The notes: generated from the letters alone by a model not told the origin. DNA of 7,675 nt from an uncultured Chlorobiota bacterium (GCA_946481475.1 CAMLOB010000167.1:1-7675); one strand, 5' to 3'; counted from the first letter of the stretch, positions 1-6,465 are shown. A program made the numbers and translations.

Positions 1-747
<747 letters not shown>

Positions 748-803
748 AAATTCTTCAATATATTCCGGAGGACTCCCCCCGATCTCTACTTCAATCAACG
801 CTC

Positions 804-1019
804 ATGGCAAAAGAGAAAACCGAATCCCGACATAACCTCCCCGCCGGGGTCTCCCGGCCTGCGCTTCGCGCTCTGGCCGCTGCCGGCTACACACATCTTG
901 ATCAGCTTGCAGGGGTGAGGAAGAAGGAACTGGAGAAGCTTCACGGCATGGGACCGAAAGCGCTTGGTCTGATTGAAGCCGCTCTGCACGCAAAGGGGAA
1001 GTCGTTGCGTGAGGATTGA
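804..1019 (+). CDS. Small helix-hairpin-helix (alpha-CTD-like) protein
   Basis: A 71-residue basic protein with no transmembrane segment. After a charged N-terminus it holds one compact helical domain: a helix at about 17-27 (RPALRALAAAG), a second starting at 31 (HLDQLAG), and a helix-hairpin-helix around LHGMGPKAL (46-54), in which GMG forms the hairpin, followed by a helix at 54-63. This is the fold of the RNA polymerase alpha C-terminal domain and of many stand-alone HhH proteins, which usually contact the DNA backbone without sequence specificity. Short proteins of this build are widespread as unnamed 'helix-hairpin-helix domain-containing' proteins. ATG 804 is the only in-frame ATG near the domain. 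No Shine-Dalgarno sits at the right distance; GGAGG at 767-771 is too far. It converges with the solute-binding gene at 1192. DNA binding is family-based; a cellular role cannot be assigned. Confidence 0.82.
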   Translation: MAKEKTESRHNLPAGVSRPALRALAAAGYTHLDQLAGVRKKELEKLHGMGPKALGLIEAALHAKGKSLRED

Positions 1020-1039
1020 GGTCTGGTGAAGATCCCTCC

Positions 1040-1067
1040 GCTCCGGCCCGGATGTCCGGACCGGAGC
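1040..1067. terminator. Strong GC-rich hairpin between convergent genes
   Basis: Arms GCTCCGGCCCGGA and TCCGGACCGGAGC pair over 13 positions with one C-A mismatch. Two bases separate the arms, so the innermost pair probably opens to give a 4-base loop. The hairpin lies 21 bases after the helix-hairpin-helix stop codon and 125 bases after the solute-binding stop on the other strand. Neither strand has a T-run directly after it, so it is not a classical intrinsic terminator. It may act as a 3'-end stabiliser or Rho-assisted stop. Confidence 0.4.
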
Positions 1068-1191
1068 GTCGGCAATCCGGATCGCTTGCGGCGTGATACA
1101 ACCGATCCGACTCTTTTTCTTTCGCTTCCCGGTCACCGGAGCCGCTGTTCACTCGACCGGTCGGCTTCGTTCCTCGTCGGCACATGAACAA

Positions 1192-2310
1192 CTACGCCCC
1201 CTCAGCCCTCCACGCCTCCCAGCGCGTTTGTACGCTATCGAAATTCGTCGTCCACCACTCCGTGTCGAACCGGACCTGTCCCTTCCGGTTCTCCGGCGAC
1301 GTCGGCATCTCCCGCTTCACGCTGTCCGGGAGCAATCCCCAGGCCTCCTCGTTGACCGGACCGTAGGCGATTGCCTCCGAGAGAGCGGCCTGTGATGTTG
1401 CCGCAACGGCGTAGGCGATGAACTTCATCGCTTCTTCCCTGCGCTCGGTCCCCTTCGGCACCACCCACCAGTCGAAGTCGAGAATGCCCCCGTTCCAGGA
1501 AAGACCGATCGGTTCCCCTTTGCTCCGCGCCGCGATCAGACGTCCGTCCACGCCGGGCGTCAGCATCACCTCTCCACTCGCAAGCAGCTTCTGCGGCTCG
1601 TCGTATGTCCGCCACCAGACGATCGGCGTTCCGGCCCCCTTCATCGCATCGCGGAACCGGGTCAGGAAAGCGAAGGCGCGGTCAAGGTCCAGCGGATAGA
1701 GTTGGTCCGGGGAGACGCCGTCGGCCATCAGGGCGATCTCCAGCGTCCGGCGCGGATCGTCATGCAGACCGCGCGGACCGGGAAGGGCAACCGGGTCGAA
1801 GAAGGTCTTCCACGGTTCGGCAACCTGATCGGCGGAGATCGAGTCGCTGTTCCAGGCGAGCAGATAGGAGAAAGACATCACGCCGACGCCGTACTCGTTG
1901 ACCGCCTCCGGCATCAGTCCGGTTTTCGGAACGACGTTATAGTCGATCGGCTCCAGCAATCCCTCCTTCCCTCCGAGCAGCACCATGTTCCCCTCCACAT
2001 CGACCACGTCCCATCCCGATTTGCCGTCGGCAATCGAATCCCTGAAGGCTCCGTACCCGCCGCCATACGTCCCCTCCGACAGCCTGATCCCTCTCTCTTT
2101 TCCGTACGGTTCAAAGAACGCAGCCCGCTGCGCATCCTGATAGGCACCGCCGTAGGAGACCACCATCAGTTGTGTCCCCTGGCGTTCGGAGGAATCGGTC
2201 CCCTCTTTCTCTTCTCCTTCACCGCAACCGATGCCGAGCATTGTCAGGAAGATGACGATGAAGAGATTGAACACTCTTTTTTCCTTGAAGATCTCTCTGT
2301 ACTGTTTCAT
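1192..2310 (-). CDS. PotD-like ABC transporter solute-binding lipoprotein (orphan)
   Basis: A 372-residue extracytoplasmic solute-binding protein of the spermidine/putrescine-type (SBP_bac_8, periplasmic-binding type 2) group; members capture polyamines or similar ligands for an ABC importer. The N-terminus is a lipoprotein-like signal: basic residues to 12, a hydrophobic core at 13-27, then LGIGC with candidate lipidated Cys29, followed by an acidic linker. The lipobox is not ideal, with Leu at -4 rather than -3. The mature part begins near 47, with SYGGAYQDA (52-60) at the usual first strand and helix; later come GKSGWDVVDVEG and a Trp/Asp-rich ILDFDWWVVPKGT segment typical of the family. 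Length matches the family. The start at 2310 is chosen because it places the signal sequence first; the frame stays open further upstream, but without plausible protein. No Shine-Dalgarno is visible. No permease or ATPase gene adjoins it, so partner and ligand are unknown. Confidence 0.85.
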   Translation of the reverse strand: MKQYREIFKEKRVFNLFIVIFLTMLGIGCGEGEEKEGTDSSERQGTQLMVVSYGGAYQDAQRAAFFEPYGKERGIRLSEGTYGGGYGAFRDSIADGKSGWDVVDVEGNMVLLGGKEGLLEPIDYNVVPKTGLMPEAVNEYGVGVMSFSYLLAWNSDSISADQVAEPWKTFFDPVALPGPRGLHDDPRRTLEIALMADGVSPDQLYPLDLDRAFAFLTRFRDAMKGAGTPIVWWRTYDEPQKLLASGEVMLTPGVDGRLIAARSKGEPIGLSWNGGILDFDWWVVPKGTERREEAMKFIAYAVAATSQAALSEAIAYGPVNEEAWGLLPDSVKREMPTSPENRKGQVRFDTEWWTTNFDSVQTRWEAWRAEGA

Positions 2311-2558
2311 AGCCGAATGAACAATGTTCCCGTTCAATGAATGAAATGTGTGCTCCCCCCTCCACAGATCGACCCGATCCGGTGTTTCCTTCCCCTGACC
2401 GGCCCGCATCAATAATACATCCCGATCCGACCGGCGGAAGAATGCTACAGGGGGGCACAAAGGGGGTAGTGTGGGAACGAGTCGAAAATCAGGCGAAAAA
2501 TCCGCAAAGAGACAGAGGAATATCCCGCACCCCGTTTTTTTCAGACCACGGAAATCGA

Positions 2559-2573
2559 GGGAAAAATTTTCCC
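2559..2573. promoter_or_regulatory. Secondary palindrome upstream of the arsR operator
   Basis: Perfect inverted repeat GGGAAAA-A-TTTTCCC. Its half-site TTTTCCC resembles the ATATTCCC half of the main operator, and the two centres are about 37 bp apart. It may be a second, weaker repressor site or an A/T-rich upstream promoter element. It could also be chance. Confidence 0.35.
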
Positions 2574-2587
2574 GAAGCATTTTTCTC

Positions 2588-2618
2588 TTGCATATATTCC
2601 CATATGGGAATATATTTG
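2588..2618 (+). promoter_or_regulatory. Bacteroidetes-type promoter of the arsR operon
   Basis: TTG at 2588-2590, a 20-base spacer, then TATATTTG at 2611-2618, an exact match to the TAnnTTTG element that the Bacteroidetes housekeeping sigma factor recognises around -7. Read with E. coli rules it is also a weak match, TTGCAT, 17 bases, TATATT. Either reading puts the transcription start at about 2622-2624, on or just before the arsR ATG. No Shine-Dalgarno lies between promoter and start codon, so the message is predicted to be leaderless or nearly so. Confidence 0.6.
2592..2615. promoter_or_regulatory. 24-bp perfect palindrome, candidate ArsR operator
   Basis: Two 12-base arms, ATATATTCCCAT and ATGGGAATATAT, form a perfect palindrome with no spacer, centred at 2603/2604. 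It fills the spacer of the arsR promoter and covers half of the -7 element. A dimeric winged-helix repressor bound here would block RNA polymerase. The size, symmetry and location just before an ArsR-family gene fit autoregulation, the usual arrangement in this family. Binding itself is inferred. Confidence 0.75.
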
Positions 2619-2623
2619 CCCCC

Positions 2624-2977
2624 ATGGCACGAGCAACTACCACATCCGACGCATTCAACGCCATCGCCGAACCGCTGAGGCGGGCGATTCTCAACCTTCT
2701 GGCCGGAGGAGAACGCTCGGTCAACGAGATCGCCGAGGCGCTCGGAATGAACCAGTCGCAGACCTCGAAGCACCTGCGGGTGCTCAGGGAGGTCGGGCTG
2801 GTGGAAGTCCGCAGCTCCGGACAGCGGAGACTCTACCATCTGAACGATGGCGGACTGAAACCGGTTCAGGACTGGGTAAGCTCGTTTGAACAGTTCTGGC
2901 ACGAGGGACTGGATCGACTGGAACGCTATCTCAGGGAATTGCAAAAGAAGGAAGAGGAACAGGATGCAAACGACTGA
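2624..2977 (+). CDS. ArsR/SmtB-family winged-helix repressor, cysteine-free
   Basis: A 117-residue DNA-binding regulator. FNAIAEPLRRAILNLL (11-26) is the standard opening helix of the family; the helix-turn-helix spans about 32-54 with recognition helix QSQTSKHLRVL (44-54); the wing is VRSSGQRRLYHL (62-73). The C-terminal helix includes FEQFWHEGLDRLERYL, as in the SdpR-like ArsR group usually found beside SRPBCC genes. There is no cysteine in the protein, so the CxC metal site of true ArsR/CadC sensors is absent; the signal is probably not a thiophilic metal. ATG 2624 is chosen over upstream in-frame starts because family homology begins there and the operator and promoter would otherwise be inside the gene. 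No Shine-Dalgarno is present. It is the first gene of the operon and overlaps the next by 14 bases, indicating coupled translation. Confidence 0.92.
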   Translation: MARATTTSDAFNAIAEPLRRAILNLLAGGERSVNEIAEALGMNQSQTSKHLRVLREVGLVEVRSSGQRRLYHLNDGGLKPVQDWVSSFEQFWHEGLDRLERYLRELQKKEEEQDAND

Positions 2978-3440
2978 TCGGACAGAGAAGACGGCTGAGC
3001 GGGAATTGGTGATCACCCGCCTGCTGGACGCGCCGCGCGAACTCGTTTTCCGGGCCTGGACCGAACCGGAGCACCTGATTCACTGGTGGGGACCGAACGG
3101 ATTCACCAACACATTCCATGCAATCGACGTTACTCCCGGAGGTGTCTGGCATTTCACCATGCACGCTCCGGACGGAAAGGACTATCCGAACAGAGTGGTC
3201 TTCGAGGAGATCACCGAACCGGAACGGATCACATACCGGCACGGCTCCGGCGAAGAGGGGGAGGAGGGAGAATTTCACGTGACGGTGACCTTCGAGGAAG
3301 AAGAACGGAAAACCCGGCTGACGCTCAGAATGCTTTTCGCATCGGCTGAAGTACGAGCACACATGATACGATTCGGGGCGGTTGAAGGGGGGAACCAGAC
3401 GCTCGGCCGGCTGGAACGACACCTGAAGGGGATGGCCTGA
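2964..3440 (+). CDS. SRPBCC / AHSA1-type START-like protein, copy 1
   Basis: A 158-residue soluble protein of the SRPBCC superfamily (AHSA1, Aha1/CalC-like), a helix-grip fold with a deep cavity for hydrophobic ligands. Hallmarks: LVITRLLDAPRELVFRAWTE (15-34), the HWWGPNGF turn (40-47), IDVTPGGVW (54-62), and a C-terminal helix ending in GRLERHLKGMA that closes the cavity. The family has been tied to ligand binding, hsp90-cochaperone-like folds and resistance by sequestration, but most bacterial members, including this one, have no known ligand. It starts inside arsR (14-base overlap) with GAGGAAC upstream. It lacks the two cysteines shared by copies 2 and 3, having Ala53 and Thr65 there, and is the shortest of the three, suggesting a different ligand. 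The ArsR-SRPBCC pair is a recurrent bacterial arrangement. Confidence 0.88.
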   Translation: MQTTDRTEKTAERELVITRLLDAPRELVFRAWTEPEHLIHWWGPNGFTNTFHAIDVTPGGVWHFTMHAPDGKDYPNRVVFEEITEPERITYRHGSGEEGEEGEFHVTVTFEEEERKTRLTLRMLFASAEVRAHMIRFGAVEGGNQTLGRLERHLKGMA

Positions 3441-3506
3441 AAAGGAAAGAACGAGAAGGAAGACCTTGTAGACATATTCAACTCAATTCAGAACAGGAGA
3501 AGAACC

Positions 3507-4028
3507 ATGAATGCTGAACAGGGAACCAACGGCACACCGACGGCAACAACACGGGACGTCGTCATCACGCGGACTTTCGACGCACCACGGGAACTTGTCT
3601 TCCGGGCCTGGACCGAACCGGAACACTTCAAGCAATGGTGGGGACCGAAAGGATTCACCACCCCTCACTGCACGATCGACCTTCGCGTCGGCGGTACGCT
3701 GCACGGCTGTATGCGTTCGCCGGAAGGAGAGGACTACTGGTTCAAGGGGATCTTCCACGAGATAACGCCGCCGGAACGGCTCGTCTACACCGACAGCTTT
3801 GCCGACGCCGAGGGGAACGCCGTCTCCCCGGCCGAGTACGGCATGCCCGACTGGCCGATGGAATCGACCGTGACGCTGACCTTCGAGGCAGAGGGAGAAG
3901 GGAAAACGCGGTTTACGCTTCGGCACGCCGGACTCCCGGAGGGAACCGGAAGCGACATGACCGAGGCCGGCTGGAGCCAGTCGTTCGACCGTCTGGCCGA
4001 ATACGTCGCAAACGAAAGCGGACGGTAA
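3507..4028 (+). CDS. SRPBCC / AHSA1-type START-like protein, copy 2
   Basis: A 173-residue paralogue of the preceding gene. The opening segment (VVITRTFDAPRELVFRAWTE, 18-37) and QWWGPKGFT (43-51) are nearly identical to copy 1, showing descent by tandem duplication. It differs in the strand pair HCTIDLRVGGTLHGC (54-68), which places His54, Cys55, His66 and Cys68 on neighbouring strands, and in a longer loop near 100-115. The C-terminal helix runs from about 152 to the end (WSQSFDRLAEYVAN). AGGAG sits about 9 bases before ATG 3507. The 66-base gap after copy 1 shows no clear promoter or terminator. Ligand unknown; a metal or disulfide at the His/Cys cluster is possible but unproven. Confidence 0.88.
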   Translation: MNAEQGTNGTPTATTRDVVITRTFDAPRELVFRAWTEPEHFKQWWGPKGFTTPHCTIDLRVGGTLHGCMRSPEGEDYWFKGIFHEITPPERLVYTDSFADAEGNAVSPAEYGMPDWPMESTVTLTFEAEGEGKTRFTLRHAGLPEGTGSDMTEAGWSQSFDRLAEYVANESGR

Positions 4029-4035
4029 GGAGGAT

Positions 4036-4494
4036 ATGATGAGCAGACCGAATATCATAACACAGTGGGGGGCCGCGGCCCCCTACCTCCTCAGCCTCCT
4101 GCGGATCGTTGCCGCCATCGTCTTCATGCTGGCCGGAACGATGAAGATCTTCGCCTTCCCCTCCGGCATGCCGCCGGACGGCGGAACCGCCGAGATGATG
4201 ACGCAGATCTGGATCGGCGGAATGCTGGAAGTCGTCGGAGGGTTTCTTCTCATCATCGGACTTTTCACCCGTCCGACCGCCTTCATCCTCTCCGGTATGA
4301 TGGCCGTGGCTTACTTCCAATTCCACGCCCCGCAGAGCTTCTGGCCCGCAATGAACGGAGGGGTTGCCGCCCTCCTCTACGCCTTCGTCTGGCTCTACTT
4401 CTCGGCCGCCGGAGCCGGTCCCTGGAGCCTGGATGCAAAGCGCTCCTCCGGACGGACCGTCAGCGGAGCGGGATTTCAATTACACGTTAACTGA
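4036..4494 (+). CDS. DoxX-family integral membrane protein
   Basis: A 152-residue inner-membrane protein with four predicted helices (about 17-38, 57-77, 81-97, 106-126) and the family features LLRIVAAIVFMLAGTMKIF in helix 1, IGGMLEVVGGFLLIIGLFTRPTA in helix 2, and the GAGPWSLD end of helix 4. DoxX is named after a subunit of an archaeal thiosulfate:quinone oxidoreductase. Bacterial relatives are linked to membrane redox and thiol stress, and some act with other proteins in detoxification. It lies 7 bases after copy 2 with AAGGAGG at 4027-4033. That leaves 2 bases before ATG 4036 but 5 before the adjacent ATG 4039, so the real start may be 4039. The last 20 residues are polar and poorly conserved. 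DoxX genes often sit beside SRPBCC genes; here one lies between copies 2 and 3. Confidence 0.9.
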   Translation: MMSRPNIITQWGAAAPYLLSLLRIVAAIVFMLAGTMKIFAFPSGMPPDGGTAEMMTQIWIGGMLEVVGGFLLIIGLFTRPTAFILSGMMAVAYFQFHAPQSFWPAMNGGVAALLYAFVWLYFSAAGAGPWSLDAKRSSGRTVSGAGFQLHVN

Positions 4495-4532
4495 GAGAAC
4501 AGCAACAGAACAACATCAAGGAGAAAAAGATC

Positions 4533-5054
4533 ATGATGCCGGAGACAACTCAGACCAGGAACGCCACCGGGCAGACCCTGACCATCACCCGTACCTTCGA
4601 CGCGCCGCGAGACCTCGTCTTCGAGGCCTTCACCGACTGCAGGCATCTGGTGCACTGGTGGGGACACAAAGGCTCTTCACTCAGTCACTGCGATCTGGAT
4701 CTTCGTCCGGGAGGCCGCATGCACTACTGCATCAAATCTCCGGACGGCTCCGAGATGTGGGGAAAGCTGGTCTACCGGGAAATCGAGGAGCCGGAGCGCC
4801 TCACCTACGTCGTCTCCTTCTCCAACGAGAAGGAAGAAATCACCCGCAACCCGTTCAGTGCCGACTGGCCGCTGGAAGTCTATTCGGAGAATATCTTCAC
4901 CGAAGAGGACGGAAAGACGACCCTGACCATCCACACCGTTCCGGTAAACGCAACCGACACCGAGCTGGCAGCCTTCGCCGCCGGACGGGAGGGAATGACC
5001 TGGGGAACGAACGGAATGCTGGATGTGCTGGAGGAGTATCTGGCGAAAGGATAG
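4533..5054 (+). CDS. SRPBCC / AHSA1-type START-like protein, copy 3
   Basis: The third SRPBCC paralogue, 173 residues and the last gene of the operon. Shared features: LTITRTFDAPRDLVF (16-30), HWWGHKG (41-47), HCDLDLRPGGRMHYC (52-66) and a C-terminal helix GMLDVLEEYLAKG. It keeps the His/Cys pattern of copy 2 (His52, Cys53, His64, Cys66), so copies 2 and 3 are closer to each other than to copy 1. It departs at WWGH (Pro replaced by His45) and has an extra Cys36. AAGGAG at 4518-4523 lies 9 bases before ATG 4533, which favours that ATG over the one at 4536. The 38-base gap after doxX has no terminator. The stop is followed 43 bases later by a strong terminator. Ligand unknown. Confidence 0.88.
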   Translation: MMPETTQTRNATGQTLTITRTFDAPRDLVFEAFTDCRHLVHWWGHKGSSLSHCDLDLRPGGRMHYCIKSPDGSEMWGKLVYREIEEPERLTYVVSFSNEKEEITRNPFSADWPLEVYSENIFTEEDGKTTLTIHTVPVNATDTELAAFAAGREGMTWGTNGMLDVLEEYLAKG

Positions 5055-5097
5055 TAAACCGCGAACGGGAACCGGTCCTTATGATTATTCTGCATGG

Positions 5098-5140
5098 AAC
5101 GACAGGCGGGGATGTTTTCCCCCGCCTGTCGTTTTTATTT
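5098..5140 (+). terminator. Rho-independent terminator of the arsR-SRPBCC-doxX operon
   Basis: A perfect 14-bp stem (AACGACAGGCGGGG paired with its complement, 5098-5111 and 5120-5133), an 8-base loop, then GTTTTTATTT. It lies 43 bases beyond the last SRPBCC stop codon and marks the operon end. Confidence 0.95.
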
Positions 5141-5341
5141 ACTCTCTTCTCCTTCCTTTATACTTCCAGCCAATGAGATTGCAAGTACGTTTTCTCGAAA
5201 TCATCGAGCTACAGTAGAAAACCGACTGTAATTCTCTCGCAAAATGATTTGTCGGGAGTATATCTCGCTTATCTATCCTTACCTCGACACCCCTCTCCTT
5301 TTCACTTCTTCACCGGAACATATTCAAAAGTAAAATTCAAA

Positions 5342-5357
5342 CATGACAAAGGTCATG
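5342..5357. promoter_or_regulatory. Candidate CRP/FNR-family operator
   Basis: Perfect inverted repeat CATGAC-AAAG-GTCATG. The half-site TGAC and 4-base centre match the general layout of FNR/DNR/HcpR-type sites (TTGAY-N4-RTCAA). The centre at 5349.5 is about 41 bases before the start predicted from the TAAGTTTG element, the class II activation distance. Which regulator binds is not known. Confidence 0.5.
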
Positions 5358-5378
5358 GTTCCCGCGTTCGGACGGTGA

Positions 5379-5386
5379 TAAGTTTG
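5379..5386 (+). promoter_or_regulatory. TAnnTTTG promoter element upstream of the beta-barrel gene
   Basis: TAAGTTTG is an exact match to the Bacteroidetes -7 consensus. There is no good upstream TTG at the usual 19-21 base distance, which is common in activator-dependent promoters and fits the inverted repeat just upstream. The predicted start is at about 5390-5391. Confidence 0.5.
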
Positions 5387-5526
5387 TACCATGAACGGCG
5401 AAGATTACCCCGCCGGAAATAAAGAAAGGAATCGGAAAACACAACGGCTGGTCTGCATGCGCATATGCTACAGCACCACCATAATACATACCACTGTTAT
5501 ATCCTGAAGTCAGGAGGAGAGTTGTT

Positions 5527-6246
5527 ATGAAAAGGAACGGTTTTCAGATTACGGCGATGTTTGCCGCAGCAGGCATACTGACGGTTTCGGCGATGGTATC
5601 GGTCATTGCCCAGAGCAACACGGGATTTCGCGTCGGGCTTCTGGGTGGAGTTAACTACAACTACGTCAATGCTCCGACCGAGGAGTTCGTTCAGGTTCCG
5701 AACAACACCGGCTTTACGCTGCACGATTTCTCCGGAGCTTCGGGTCTGGCAGGATACGGCGGCGTAACGGGTGAGTATCTCTTCAACGACCTGCTGGGCG
5801 TCTCCCTCCGCGCAACCTTCGATGCACGTTGCGTCGAGAAAGAAGACGGCGATGCGGTCTTTACGCCTCATCTGTGGTACGTCGGCATCGAGCCGGGATT
5901 CCGCGTCAATCTCGGGATGCCGGAACTTCACGCAATAGTGGGAGGAACCGTGGCGATCAAGATGCTGGGCGAGTATGACTATGAGCCGGGGAACGCCGAA
6001 GGAGCACAGGCGATCGCCGATCAGGAACTGCAGAACGTCAACGACGTCGCCTTCGGGGCGTGGGCCGGGTTCGGCTACGACTTCCGCCTGACGGACGAGA
6101 ACTCCGGCGTCGGTCTCTACATCACACCGTTTGCAGAAGGGAGCTATCTCTTCGATCAAAAAGAACCGGACGTGGAAATGGCCGACGATGAGATGTGGAA
6201 CACGCTGACGGTACGTGGCGGAGTGCAGATCAAGGCACAGTTCTGA
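5527..6246 (+). CDS. Small outer-membrane beta-barrel protein
   Basis: A 239-residue exported protein. Residues 1-28 form a Sec signal peptide (MKRNGF, hydrophobic core, VIA before Gln29, a likely signal peptidase I site). The mature part alternates polar and hydrophobic residues in strand-length blocks rich in Gly and aromatics (FRVGLLGGVNYNYV, GYGGVTGEYLF, GVSLRATFDA, YVGIEPGFRVNLG, HAIVGGTVAIKM, AFGAWAGFGYDFRL, GVGLYITPFAEGSYLF). It ends in TVRGGVQIKAQF, a terminal strand with the C-terminal Phe recognised by the BAM machinery. This pattern fits an eight-strand-class barrel like the OMP_b-brl group abundant in Bacteroidota/Chlorobiota. The single Cys101 is unusual for a barrel. AGGAGG at 5512-5517 lies 9 bases before the ATG. 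It is monocistronic, with its own terminator. A specific function cannot be assigned. Confidence 0.8.
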   Translation: MKRNGFQITAMFAAAGILTVSAMVSVIAQSNTGFRVGLLGGVNYNYVNAPTEEFVQVPNNTGFTLHDFSGASGLAGYGGVTGEYLFNDLLGVSLRATFDARCVEKEDGDAVFTPHLWYVGIEPGFRVNLGMPELHAIVGGTVAIKMLGEYDYEPGNAEGAQAIADQELQNVNDVAFGAWAGFGYDFRLTDENSGVGLYITPFAEGSYLFDQKEPDVEMADDEMWNTLTVRGGVQIKAQF

Positions 6247-6291
6247 TCTCTCTTCCGGAATAAAAAGGAAATCTTTTCGGGTAAGGAACAC

Positions 6292-6326
6292 AAGGGGAAC
6301 GCGATCACGGCGCGTTCCCCTTTTTT
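6292..6326 (+). terminator. Rho-independent terminator after the beta-barrel gene
   Basis: AAGGGGAACGCG (6292-6303) pairs with CGCGTTCCCCTT (6311-6322) around a 7-base loop, followed by a run of T. It lies 45 bases past the stop codon. Confidence 0.93.
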
Positions 6327-6465
6327 CATGCCCTGATTTCGATACGATCCCGACGAATTCACAGCCGAAAAGGCTCCGAAAGAATTCTCTTGTACTTCCC
6401 GGGAAATCTCTCTTATTTGAAACGGGTGTATGGCCGACACAGGGCGTATCCCCGGCTTCTCATTT

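Larger units (their letters stand above)
2311..2623. other. Divergent regulatory region between the solute-binding gene and arsR
   Basis: No gene is seen. The right end carries the arsR promoter and its 24-bp palindrome (listed separately). A second, smaller palindrome, GGGAAAAATTTTCCC, lies at 2559-2573. The sequence changes from GC-rich on the left to A/T-rich runs on the right, as expected of a promoter region. A clear promoter for the minus-strand gene was not found; TATTATTG on the minus strand around 2413-2420 is one mismatch from TAnnTTTG but lacks an upstream partner. The minus-strand frame of the solute-binding gene remains open across this region and into arsR, which I read as chance. 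Confidence 0.6.
5055..5526. other. Intergenic region: operon terminator, then regulatory region of the beta-barrel gene
   Basis: The left end holds the operon terminator. From about 5140 the base composition becomes more A/T-rich and no convincing gene is seen. It contains a candidate CRP/FNR-type operator and a TAnnTTTG promoter, which together predict a leader of about 135 bases before the beta-barrel gene. A 38-codon open frame (5391-5507, beginning MNGEDYPAGNKER) starts right at the predicted transcription start, but nothing else supports its translation. Minor inverted repeats such as TACAGT/ACTGTA (5210-5230) are short enough to be chance. Confidence 0.55.

Noticed and set aside
1702..2340. 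Plus-strand open frame of 212 codons opposite the solute-binding gene
   Set aside because: Antisense shadow of a well-supported gene with no domain or ribosome-binding site.
2471..2623. 51-residue N-terminal extension of the ArsR protein
   Set aside because: Homology begins at ATG 2624, and the extension would be encoded by the promoter and operator.
2311..2724. N-terminal extension of the solute-binding protein to a start at 2724
   Set aside because: It would overlap arsR and its operator, and would bury the signal peptide 138 residues inside the protein.
4364..5176. Open frame of 270 codons across the doxX end and SRPBCC copy 3
   Set aside because: Composition typical of an off-frame read of GC-rich coding DNA (many Arg, Pro, Gly), and it crosses two well-supported genes in another frame.
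5497..6291. Minus-strand open frame of 264 codons opposite the beta-barrel gene
   Set aside because: Antisense shadow; the plus strand has a signal peptide, strand pattern, Shine-Dalgarno and terminator.
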